A DNA stretch of 9,846 nucleotides. It comes from Ilumatobacteraceae bacterium. GTDB lineage: Bacteria > Actinomycetota > Acidimicrobiia > Acidimicrobiales > Ilumatobacteraceae. The notes beneath the pieces are model-generated. The model was not told the DNA's origin. It was given only the letters and a program-made list of their open reading frames with translations, and made no database searches. Positions 1 to 5,388 of this stretch are shown here, piece by piece. A program made the translations under genes and the position numbers. Every line of letters begins with the position of its first letter. Within the stretch, counting starts at the first letter, position 1. The stretch is from the NCBI GenBank assembly GCA_007122945.1, contig SKSP01000338.1:1-9846 (forward strand), given 5' to 3'.

Positions 1-418
1 CACGATGGACGGCGGCCCGCTCCGCCTCGAAGCGGTCGGCCACCGCGGGGTCGTCGAAGCGGACGACGTCGCCGCCGTCGTCGGCGTGACGCGCGAGCAG
101 CACACCGGCCTCCTCGAAGCACTCGCGAATCGCCGCCACCCAGTAGGCGAGGCCACCGCGAGAGATCTGGAGGTACGCGCTCGCCGTCGCATCGTCGAGC
201 CCGTCGCAGATCGGCTCGAGCTCGTCGGCGTGGTCGGCGTCGTCGACCCGGCCGCCGGGGAAGACGTACATCCCGCTGGCGAAGACCGCCTGCAGCGTCC
301 GGCGCAACATGAACACCTCGATGCCGGCGCCGGTGTCGCGCACGAGCATCACCGTGGCGGCGGGACGCACGGGCACGGTGGTCGGATCGAAGTCGGCCGG
401 GGCACGAGGCTCGGTCAC
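1..418 (-). CDS. NUDIX hydrolase (3' end beyond window)
   Basis: The first 139 residues of a NUDIX-fold pyrophosphohydrolase are visible; the C-terminus lies beyond base 1. Residues 19-40 form the opening strands (AATVMLVRD, then GIEVFMLRR). FPGG at 53-56 begins the NUDIX box and REXXEEXG at 98-105 (Arg98, Glu99, Glu102, Glu103, Gly105) ends it; these residues bind the divalent metal. About 41 residues separate the two halves where the canonical box has about 13, which resembles the NUDT7/NUDT19 group, whose members cleave CoA or acyl-CoA. The substrate is therefore perhaps an acyl-CoA, but this is inference. The GTG start is chosen because a TACGGT box lies 8 nt upstream and no Shine-Dalgarno is seen. 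It is divergent from a CoA-transferase, a possible link to CoA metabolism. Confidence 0.88.
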   Translation of the reverse strand, partial: MTEPRAPADFDPTTVPVRPAATVMLVRDTGAGIEVFMLRRTLQAVFASGMYVFPGGRVDDADHADELEPICDGLDDATASAYLQISRGGLAYWVAAIRECFEEAGVLLARHADDGGDVVRFDDPAVADRFEAERAAVHR

Positions 419-426
419 GGACGGCG

Positions 427-432
427 ACCGTA
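427..432 (-). promoter_or_regulatory. -10 box of NUDIX gene, leaderless type
   Basis: The minus strand reads TACGGT, matching the actinobacterial TANNNT -10 consensus, with 8 nt between it and the GTG at 418. That spacing puts transcription start at or next to the start codon. No clear -35 hexamer is visible. The divergent CoA-transferase gene has the identical hexamer. Confidence 0.5.
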
Positions 433-533
433 CCGGAGGGCTCGACGACAACCAGAGCCGCAGCGCAGGGAACACCGCGCGGGGAACCGCTCGAACCCGG
501 GTGGTGGCCGCGGCGGAGCGGTCGGGGTTCGAA

Positions 534-539
534 TACGGT
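534..539 (+). promoter_or_regulatory. -10 box of CoA-transferase gene, leaderless type
   Basis: TACGGT sits 7 nt before the GTG at 547, so the transcript probably begins at the start codon. No Shine-Dalgarno is correctly placed; the GAGG at 541-544 is only 2 nt from the GTG. No convincing -35 is seen. Confidence 0.5.
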
Positions 540-546
540 CGAGGGC

Positions 547-1818
547 GTGGCCCACGACCCTGTCCCACCAGAACGCGTGCTCGAGCACATCGGCACCGGC
601 ACGCAGATCATCGTGCCGCTCGCCAACGGCGAGCCGACCGCAGTGCTCGAGGTGATCGACGCCGCCGCCGCCGCCGGGGAGATCGACGGCGTGCAGGTCC
701 ACCAGATGCACGCCGTCCACGACCGCCCGTACCTGGCCGGGGCCTACGGCGACCGGCTGCGTCACGTCTCGCTGTTCCTCTCCCACGTGACCCGTCCGCA
801 CTTCAACGCCGGCACCCTCGATCTCGTCCCCGCCCACTTCTCGGAGGCGTACTCGATCCTGCGGGACCGCACCGACGACCCGCTCGTCGTGGCGGCCGCC
901 TCGCCACCCGACCGACACGGGTACTTCTCGCTCGGCGTGTCGGCCGACTACACGTCGTCGTTCATCGGGCGGGGCCGCTTCTTCCTCGAGGCGACCGAGG
1001 CGATGCCGCGCACGTTCGGGCGGAACCAGCTCCACGTCTCCCAGGTGGTCGGGTGGTGTCGCTCGGACCGTCCGCTCGTGATGGTGCCGCCGCGCGAACC
1101 GAACGACCTCGACCGGATCATCGCCGGCCACGTGGTCGAGCGCATCCCGAACGGGGCCACCTTGCAGACCGGGATCGGTGCCATCCCCAACGCCATCATG
1201 GCGGCGCTCACCGATCACCGCGACCTCGGCATCCACACCGAGCTGCTCTCCGACGGCGTGGTCGACCTCGTCGAGGCGGGCGTGGTGAACGGGGTCGCCA
1301 AGGGACTCAACCGCACCAAGACGGTCGGGACGTTCGCGCTCGGCACCGAGCGCCTGCACCGCTTCCTCCACGAGAACACGGCCGTCGAGCTGTGGCCCGT
1401 GCGGTACGTGAACGACCCGTCCATCATCGGGCGCGAGCGCGACTTCGTCTCGGTCAACGCGACGCTGTCGGTCGACTTCCTCGGGCAGTGCGCGTCGGAG
1501 ACGATCGACGGCACCTACTACTCGTCGTCGGGCGGCCAGAACGACTTCGCCCGCGGGGCGATGAACTCACCGGGCGGTCAGGGATTCGTGGTGCTGCACT
1601 CGACGGCGCACGGCCGCTCGCGGATCGTGCCACGACTCGCGCCGGGCGACGCGGTGACCACGCCGAAGAACACCGTCGACAAGGTCGTGACCGAGTACGG
1701 CGTCGCCCAGCTGCGAGGCCGTACGATCCGCGAGCGGGCCCGAGCACTGATCTCGGTGGCGCACCCCGACCACCGCGAGGACCTCACGGCTGCGGCACGG
1801 TCGATGAACTACCTGTGA
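547..1818 (+). CDS. Acetyl-CoA hydrolase/transferase family CoA-transferase (4-hydroxybutyrate CoA-transferase-like)
   Basis: A 423-residue cytosolic enzyme of the acetyl-CoA hydrolase/transferase family, close to the usual 4-hydroxybutyrate CoA-transferase length of about 430. It should move CoA between acyl-CoA and a free carboxylate via a glutamyl-CoA thioester. The N-terminal half (about 1-190) is the first CoA-transferase domain. The C-terminal half starts with LQTGIGAIPNAIM (206-218). HTELLSDG (230-237) carries the presumed catalytic Glu232. SGGQNDF (328-334) and TPKNTVDKVVTEYGVAQLRG (372-391) are typical C-terminal family motifs. GTG at 547 is preferred because of the TACGGT box 7 nt upstream; GTG at 577 is a weaker alternative. 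The natural acyl group cannot be read from the sequence: acetate, butyrate, 4-hydroxybutyrate or propionate are all possible. The 3' end overlaps the convergent ccdA-like gene by 35 bp. Confidence 0.9.
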   Translation: MAHDPVPPERVLEHIGTGTQIIVPLANGEPTAVLEVIDAAAAAGEIDGVQVHQMHAVHDRPYLAGAYGDRLRHVSLFLSHVTRPHFNAGTLDLVPAHFSEAYSILRDRTDDPLVVAAASPPDRHGYFSLGVSADYTSSFIGRGRFFLEATEAMPRTFGRNQLHVSQVVGWCRSDRPLVMVPPREPNDLDRIIAGHVVERIPNGATLQTGIGAIPNAIMAALTDHRDLGIHTELLSDGVVDLVEAGVVNGVAKGLNRTKTVGTFALGTERLHRFLHENTAVELWPVRYVNDPSIIGRERDFVSVNATLSVDFLGQCASETIDGTYYSSSGGQNDFARGAMNSPGGQGFVVLHSTAHGRSRIVPRLAPGDAVTTPKNTVDKVVTEYGVAQLRGRTIRERARALISVAHPDHREDLTAAARSMNYL

Positions 1819-2680
1819 GCTCCGGCTCGGGCTCGCTGGCGGGGACCCGCTCGACCGCGCGGCCGGACCCTCGGTCGCGACGCGCCCACACGTAGGCGAT
1901 CGCCGAACCAACGATCGCGACGAGCACGATCGCCACGGCCTCCCAGTTGTCGCTGAGTCGCGTCAGCACCCAGTTCTGGAAGTTCTCCACCCGGCTCGTG
2001 ATGGGATCGATGCTCTCGTTCACGTCGACGACCCAGAAGTAGTACAGCAGGTAGACGCCCGACAGGATCACGAAGACCGCGGCGATGGTCTGGACGTGGC
2101 GCATGCCGCCGCGCAGGATCCGCAGCAGGCCGGTGTTGGCGACGGCCAGCGCCACCGTGAGCGCCGTCACGAGGAGCGCCATCCCGGCGCCGTACGCGGC
2201 GACGTTGGCGACACCGCTGGCGATGCCGTCGCGGCGGGCCGAGAACAACGTCGCGAGGAACAGCCCGATCGTGCACCCGATCGAGGCGACGGCGTACGCG
2301 ATGCCGAACACGTACATCGAACCGAGCCCGCGGGTCCGGCCACCGGCATCGATCCGGGGCGTGCTGATCGGGAGCTTGAACCCCAGCAACATCGCCACGC
2401 CGAGCGTGACCAGGCCGACCGCGATCGCCGCCGTCGCGTACTTGGCGTTCTGGTTGATCCAGCTCGTGAAGTGGTAGGCGATCAGCCCGGCGACGACGAA
2501 GACCGACATGAACCCCGCCGACAACGACCCGCTGACCACGAGTGCCCGGCGGATCGTCGCCCGTTGGCTACCCGGCACCTGGCCCTGCATCCCGAGGAAG
2601 TACATGAGGTACGTGGGCAACAGGATGAACCCGCACGGGTTGACCGCGGCGACGAGGCCGCGCAGGAACGACAGGCCCAT
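1784..2680 (-). CDS. CcdA/DsbD-type transmembrane thiol-disulfide electron carrier
   Basis: A 298-residue membrane protein of the CcdA/DsbD membrane-domain family. These proteins carry reducing equivalents from cytoplasmic thioredoxin across the membrane to exported thioredoxin-like proteins, often for cytochrome c maturation. The two redox cysteines stand in the expected contexts: Cys16 in NPCGF (14-18) and Cys136 in GCTIGL (135-140). Six hydrophobic segments lie at about 5-30, 47-72, 80-104, 119-146, 158-186 and 196-219. A seventh lies at about 247-266, followed by an acidic, Ser/Pro-rich tail that is probably cytoplasmic. ATG at 2680 follows the TAG of the tlpA-like gene with no gap (TAGATG), so translation is very likely coupled. 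No resB/ccs1 or cytochrome gene is in the window, so the target may be cytochrome c or another exported protein. Confidence 0.9.
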   Translation of the reverse strand: MGLSFLRGLVAAVNPCGFILLPTYLMYFLGMQGQVPGSQRATIRRALVVSGSLSAGFMSVFVVAGLIAYHFTSWINQNAKYATAAIAVGLVTLGVAMLLGFKLPISTPRIDAGGRTRGLGSMYVFGIAYAVASIGCTIGLFLATLFSARRDGIASGVANVAAYGAGMALLVTALTVALAVANTGLLRILRGGMRHVQTIAAVFVILSGVYLLYYFWVVDVNESIDPITSRVENFQNWVLTRLSDNWEAVAIVLVAIVGSAIAYVWARRDRGSGRAVERVPASEPEPELTGSSSTVPQP

Positions 2681-3262
2681 CTAGAAGTGCTCCTCGACGT
2701 AGTGGCGCAGCTGGTCGGCGTCGAGCTCGCCGTGGTCGCCGACGATCGTCCCGTCGGCGGCGACGAAGTACGTCCGGGGGAAGCTGACGACGCCGATGGC
2801 ATCGAGGAACGCGCTGTCGGTGTCGCGGAGCAACTCGTAGGTGACGCCACGCTCGGCGGCGAAGGCGACCATCGTGTCGGGTCCGTCGAGCGGGTTGACG
2901 CCCACGAACCGGACCCGGTCGGACACCTCGGCGTGGACCTCGGCGAAGTCGGACAGCTCGCGCGCGCACGGCGGACACGTCGAGAACCACACGTTCACGA
3001 CGAGGGGCCGGCCGATCAACGACCCGGACGCGACCTCCACCCCGTCGGCATCGACGAGGGCGACGTCGGGGAACGCGGCACCGTCGGCGGGCGCGAGGGC
3101 CTGGGCGCCGTGGGAGTCGATCGGCTCCTGGTACTCGCCCGGCTCGCTCATGAACCCCTCGGCGTCGACGCCGCCGCCCAGCCGGTGCACCAGCCAGCCA
3201 CCGGCGACCCCGACGACCAGCGCGACGACCAGGGACACCGCCAGGAGTCGGGGCCGCACCAT
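2681..3262 (-). CDS. TlpA/ResA-like membrane-anchored thioredoxin-fold protein
   Basis: A 193-residue protein with one N-terminal membrane anchor (about 7-25) and an extracytoplasmic redoxin/TlpA domain (about 58-193). The active site is WFSTCPPC with Cys96 and Cys99, the CPPC type found in several TlpA-like reductases. FPRTYFV supplies the cis-proline, Pro162, opposite the active site. It should reduce disulfides outside the membrane and be re-reduced by the CcdA-like protein encoded immediately downstream. I find no lipobox cysteine, so it looks anchored by an uncleaved signal segment. ATG at 3262 is chosen because a TAGCCT box lies exactly 7 nt upstream and the hydrophobic anchor follows at once. 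The whiB terminator hairpin ends just before that box, so the gene pair is probably its own transcription unit. Confidence 0.92.
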   Translation of the reverse strand: MVRPRLLAVSLVVALVVGVAGGWLVHRLGGGVDAEGFMSEPGEYQEPIDSHGAQALAPADGAAFPDVALVDADGVEVASGSLIGRPLVVNVWFSTCPPCARELSDFAEVHAEVSDRVRFVGVNPLDGPDTMVAFAAERGVTYELLRDTDSAFLDAIGVVSFPRTYFVAADGTIVGDHGELDADQLRHYVEEHF

Positions 3263-3269
3263 GGCCGTC

Positions 3270-3275
3270 AGGCTA
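3270..3275 (-). promoter_or_regulatory. -10 box of tlpA-ccdA operon, leaderless type
   Basis: On the minus strand TAGCCT (TANNNT) is followed by 7 nt and then the ATG at 3262. The region where a -35 would sit is taken up by the whiB terminator hairpin, so terminator and promoter are packed together. No Shine-Dalgarno is present. Confidence 0.5.
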
Positions 3276-3276
3276 A

Positions 3277-3311
3277 CGAGGCACCCGCCCGGGGGGTCGG
3301 CGGGTGCCTCG
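3277..3311 (-). terminator. Hairpin terminator downstream of whiB-like gene
   Basis: A perfect 13-bp GC-rich stem: CGAGGCACCCGCC at 3277-3289 pairs with GGCGGGTGCCTCG at 3299-3311 around a 9-nt loop. It begins 28 nt after the whiB-like stop codon. On the minus strand it is followed by TTAGCC, only a token U-tract, as is common in high-GC actinobacteria. It separates whiB from tlpA. Termination is inferred from structure and position. Confidence 0.65.
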
Positions 3312-3339
3312 AAACACCCTCGAAAGCCGCCGGACGGGC

Positions 3340-3699
3340 TCAGGCGACGTGCGCGGCGCCGACGACGCCCATCTCGTCGATCACGAGCTCGGGGCGGGGC
3401 TGCTTCGGGGGTCGGCCGCAGGGCCGCTTGACCGCGACGATGCGTCCGCCGCTCAGCAGCTCGCCGCCCCAGACGCCCCAGGGCTCCTCGCGTGCCAGGG
3501 CGTCGGAGAGACATCGCTCCCGGAGGACGCACTTCGCGCAGATCGCCTTGGCGCGGGCGATGTCGACCACGTGGTCGGAGAAGAACAGCGGGGTCAAGGT
3601 GCCGTTGCCGTCGGCGCACCGCGCCGGCCCGTCGGGCGCGTCGACGGGTTCGGCGTCGACGAGTTCGGGGATCGGTTCGGAGGTGGTGATGATGCTCAT
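3340..3699 (-). CDS. WhiB-family iron-sulfur transcriptional regulator
   Basis: A 119-residue WhiB-like protein. Four cysteines that would ligate a [4Fe-4S] cluster are at Cys28, Cys54, Cys57 and Cys63 (C-x25-C-x2-C-x5-C). The family's GVWGG turn is at 75-79. After the turn comes a short basic tail, KRPCGRPPK (91-99), resembling the GRP core of an AT-hook, with an extra Cys94. Family members usually act by contacting the primary sigma factor and sensing redox or nitric oxide; the target genes here are unknown. ATG at 3699 has AGGA 7 nt upstream, a normal ribosome-binding site, unlike the leaderless genes nearby. The region upstream is filled by a 12-bp tandem repeat and an upstream terminator, so its promoter is not obvious. 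The subclass (WhiB1-WhiB7) is not assigned. Confidence 0.93.
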   Translation of the reverse strand: MSIITTSEPIPELVDAEPVDAPDGPARCADGNGTLTPLFFSDHVVDIARAKAICAKCVLRERCLSDALAREEPWGVWGGELLSGGRIVAVKRPCGRPPKQPRPELVIDEMGVVGAAHVA

Positions 3700-3706
3700 G
3701 ACGTGT

Positions 3707-3710
3707 TCCT
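3707..3710 (-). promoter_or_regulatory. Ribosome-binding site of whiB-like gene
   Basis: The minus strand reads AGGA, then ACACGTC (7 nt), then the ATG at 3699. It fixes the start and implies a 5' untranslated leader, in contrast to the leaderless genes around it. Confidence 0.6.
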
Positions 3711-3734
3711 GGTCTGTTCGGGACGGGATCGTGG

Positions 3735-3830
3735 GGGACGGTGGGCGGGACGGTGGGCGGGACGGTGGACGGGACGGTGGACGGGACGGTGGACGGGACG
3801 GTGGACGGGACGGTGGACGGGACGGGGCGG
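3735..3830. repeat. 12-bp tandem repeat upstream of whiB-like gene
   Basis: On the plus strand the unit is GGGACGGTGGAC (GTCCACCGTCCC on the minus strand). Two copies of GGGACGGTGGGC (3735-3746, 3747-3758) are followed by five exact GGGACGGTGGAC copies (3759-3818) and one degenerate unit (3819-3830). The array fills most of the space between the upstream terminator and whiB. The first copies hold closely spaced G-tracts with quadruplex potential. There are no spacers, so this is not a CRISPR. It could be a length-variable minisatellite or a multimerised protein site; the sequence does not decide. Confidence 0.95.
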
Positions 3831-3837
3831 TGGGCCG

Positions 3838-3877
3838 AAAAACGACGAAGGCCGCCGGGACGGGATCCCGGCGGCCT
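3838..3877 (-). terminator. Intrinsic terminator, minus strand
   Basis: AGGCCGCCGGGA at 3849-3860 pairs with TCCCGGCGGCCT at 3866-3877: a perfect 12-bp stem with a 5-nt loop. Reading the minus strand, the stem is followed by TCGTCG and then five T (plus-strand A at 3838-3842). The T-tract sits 6 nt from the stem, further than ideal, but it gives clear polarity. It would end transcripts coming from the hydrolase gene and the small candidate ORF, and shield whiB from read-through. Confidence 0.65.
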
Positions 3878-3919
3878 CGGAGCGAGGTGTTCGACGTGGT
3901 CTACGTCGAGGCTCCGAGG
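3875..3919. other. Two-part hairpin next to the terminator
   Basis: Outer arms CCTCGGAGC (3875-3883) and GCTCCGAGG (3911-3919) pair over 9 bp. Inner arms TCGACGT (3891-3897) and ACGTCGA (3903-3909) pair over 7 bp around the loop GGTCT, with a 7-nt bulge on one side and 1 nt on the other. The outer arm shares 3875-3877 with the terminator stem, so the two structures partly compete. The stop codon of the small candidate ORF is inside it. It could be part of the terminator, an mRNA 3' structure or an attenuator. Confidence 0.5.
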
Positions 3920-4101
3920 GGCCGGGCGGGGTGGGCGGTCGGCACGCACTCCGAGGTCGGGAAGGTGGTCGGGAAGCTGCCGGTGTACGCATGCTTCGAC
4001 ATCTTCGACATCGCCGACGTCCCGCTGGACCAGTCGACGCGGACACGCGCGCCACCGACCGTGCCGCCGAGGCGATGCATCTGGTTCGGGAGCGTGTTCA
4101 T
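3901..4101 (-). CDS. Candidate small protein, 66 aa, unknown function
   Basis: An ATG-to-TAG reading frame that I do not recognise. Its third codon positions are about 92% G or C, as in the confirmed genes, and it uses AAC, CAG, AAG, GAC and TTC throughout. It ends inside a hairpin just ahead of the minus-strand terminator, the right place for a last gene. The product has a Gly/Arg-rich N-terminal third, then SKMSK, then a Thr/Pro/Ser-rich part with one cysteine (Cys54); no membrane segment is seen. Against it: no good Shine-Dalgarno, no TANNNT box, and the same GC-skewed position would also be the third position of an opposing plus-strand frame. A TTGACC hexamer at 4188-4183 is a weak -35 candidate without a matching -10. 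If it is not a gene, 3880-4216 is non-coding 3' leader or sRNA sequence. Confidence 0.35.
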   Translation of the reverse strand: MNTLPNQMHRLGGTVGGARVRVDWSSGTSAMSKMSKHAYTGSFPTTFPTSECVPTAHPARPLGAST

Positions 4102-4216
4102 GTCGGGTCCGGTCGTCGGGTCTGGTTCGTGCGTCGCGCACCGGCGCGAGCACCGACAACGAAACCACGGCGCGCACCGCCCGGTCAAGGAGGTTTCCGT
4201 CTCGCCGTTGGCGCGG

Positions 4217-5368
4217 TCAGCCGGTGAGCACGTACTCGAAGCCGTCGTCGCGCTCGAGCCGCTCGGCCTCGCCCGCCACGCGCAGGTGCTCGAGGTGGGC
4301 GAACGTCTCGCTGTCGGCCATCGGGCCCTGCGCACGCGCGGAGAACAGGTGCTCGGACAACTCGTGGACCCGGGCCGGCCGGCCGATGCCGGCGGCCGCG
4401 GCGCGCAGCACGTCGAGCCGGTCGACGTGGTGCTCCTTGATCGCCTCGGCCCGACCGGCCAGGTCGGTGAACGGCCGGCCGTGGGCGGGCAGCACCGTCG
4501 TCACGTCCGGTCCGTACGCGGCGACCTTGTCGAGCGAGTCGAAGAAGCGCGCCAGTGGATCGAGGTCGCGCACGTGACCGCCGATGTGCGGCGTGATCGT
4601 CGGCAGGACGTGGTCGCCCGACAGCATCACGCCGTCGGTCGGATCGAACAGGCACAGGTGGTCGTCGGTGTGTCCGGGGGTGTGCAGGGCGACCCAGTCG
4701 CGGCGCCCGAGCCGGATCGTGCCGGCGTCGTCGAGGCGCACCGTCGGGGTCGGCAGACGCACGAACCGGGGGAACCGGCGCGCCAGGCGCATCATCGCCT
4801 TCCGACGGGCGGGGATCGGCACGCCGGGGCCGCCCCACGCCGGCGGATCCCACGGCATCCGGGGCCGGAAGCGCGCCGCGAGCTCGTCGCGGGCCGCCGC
4901 CCGGGCGTGCTCGTCGACCAGGTCCGGAACGTCCTCGATGTCGACGTCGGGCGGCTCCGTGGCGTCCCACATCATGCGGAAGCGGCGGTGGGTGACGATG
5001 TCGGCGCCCGACGCGTGCCGGATCCGGCCGGCTCCTCCGTAGTGGTCGGGATGACTGTGGGTGACGACCGCGGTGTGCACGCGGCGCATCGGGACGCCGA
5101 CGGAGCGGAGGCGCTCGGTGAGGACGTCGAACGTGCGTCGTCCCGGGAGGCCGGGATCGACCACGGCGACGCCGCGTTCGTCCTCGAGCACGTAGCAGTT
5201 CACGTGGCCGAGACCCGGCATGTCGATCGGGAGCTGGATCCGCAGGACTCCGGGCGCGACCTCGTCCACCTCGTCGGTCGCGGGCTCCTGTTCCTGGCGG
5301 CGGGGCCGGGTCGCAGGGTCGTGGGTCGGGCGCTCGTCCGGCGAGCGGTGGTCGTGCGGGATCGTCAT
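4217..5368 (-). CDS. Metallo-beta-lactamase-fold hydrolase with C-terminal winged-helix region
   Basis: A 383-residue MBL-fold hydrolase. Metal ligands are visible in order: THSHPDH (103-109; His104, His106, Asp108, His109), HTPGHT (229-234; His233), SGDH (250-253; Asp252) and PAHG (294-297; His296). These give a complete dinuclear zinc site. The last 45 or so residues (HELSEHLF at 335-342, then ETFAHLEHLRVAGEAERLE) look like the winged-helix extension of LACTB2-like members. The first 35 residues are charged and low in complexity, before the domain begins near VAPGVLRIQLP. The substrate is unknown; glyoxalase-II-like thioesters, lactones or nucleic acid are possible. ATG at 5368 is chosen with a TATGGT box 10 nt upstream; ATG at 5383 would overlap the divergent promoter. 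It is divergent from a glycosyltransferase. Confidence 0.87.
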   Translation of the reverse strand: MTIPHDHRSPDERPTHDPATRPRRQEQEPATDEVDEVAPGVLRIQLPIDMPGLGHVNCYVLEDERGVAVVDPGLPGRRTFDVLTERLRSVGVPMRRVHTAVVTHSHPDHYGGAGRIRHASGADIVTHRRFRMMWDATEPPDVDIEDVPDLVDEHARAAARDELAARFRPRMPWDPPAWGGPGVPIPARRKAMMRLARRFPRFVRLPTPTVRLDDAGTIRLGRRDWVALHTPGHTDDHLCLFDPTDGVMLSGDHVLPTITPHIGGHVRDLDPLARFFDSLDKVAAYGPDVTTVLPAHGRPFTDLAGRAEAIKEHHVDRLDVLRAAAAGIGRPARVHELSEHLFSARAQGPMADSETFAHLEHLRVAGEAERLERDDGFEYVLTG

Positions 5369-5378
5369 GTCACCCGGC

Positions 5379-5388
5379 ACCATATGTG
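5379..5388. promoter_or_regulatory. Overlapping divergent -10 region, MBL hydrolase and glycosyltransferase
   Basis: Only 17 bp separate the chosen starts (5368 minus, 5386 plus). This is the only AT-rich spot there and holds the palindrome CATATG (5381-5386). On the minus strand TATGGT (5384-5379) lies 10 nt before the hydrolase ATG. On the plus strand TATGTG (5383-5388) would fit a transcript starting near a GTG at 5401 rather than 5386. The two -10 boxes overlap, so the polymerases should compete. Confidence 0.35.

Noticed and set aside
309..1895. A 528-codon plus-strand frame over the NUDIX/CoA-transferase region
   Set aside because: It is a frameshifted shadow of the CoA-transferase and encodes an Arg/Pro/Ala low-complexity product.
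3735..3830. Possible CRISPR array
   Set aside because: The 12-bp units are contiguous, with no spacers, and no cas genes are present.
4187..4196. Perfect plus-strand Shine-Dalgarno AAGGAGGTTT
   Set aside because: No ATG or GTG follows at a usable distance. The only nearby start is a TTG at 4208 that opens the antisense of the MBL hydrolase. Its complement CCTCCTT recalls the 16S 3' end but no rRNA flanks it.
3880..4216. tRNA or other known structured RNA in the gap
   Set aside because: I found no acceptor/T-arm arrangement or GTTCGANTC T-loop with pairing arms, and no riboswitch I could recognise.
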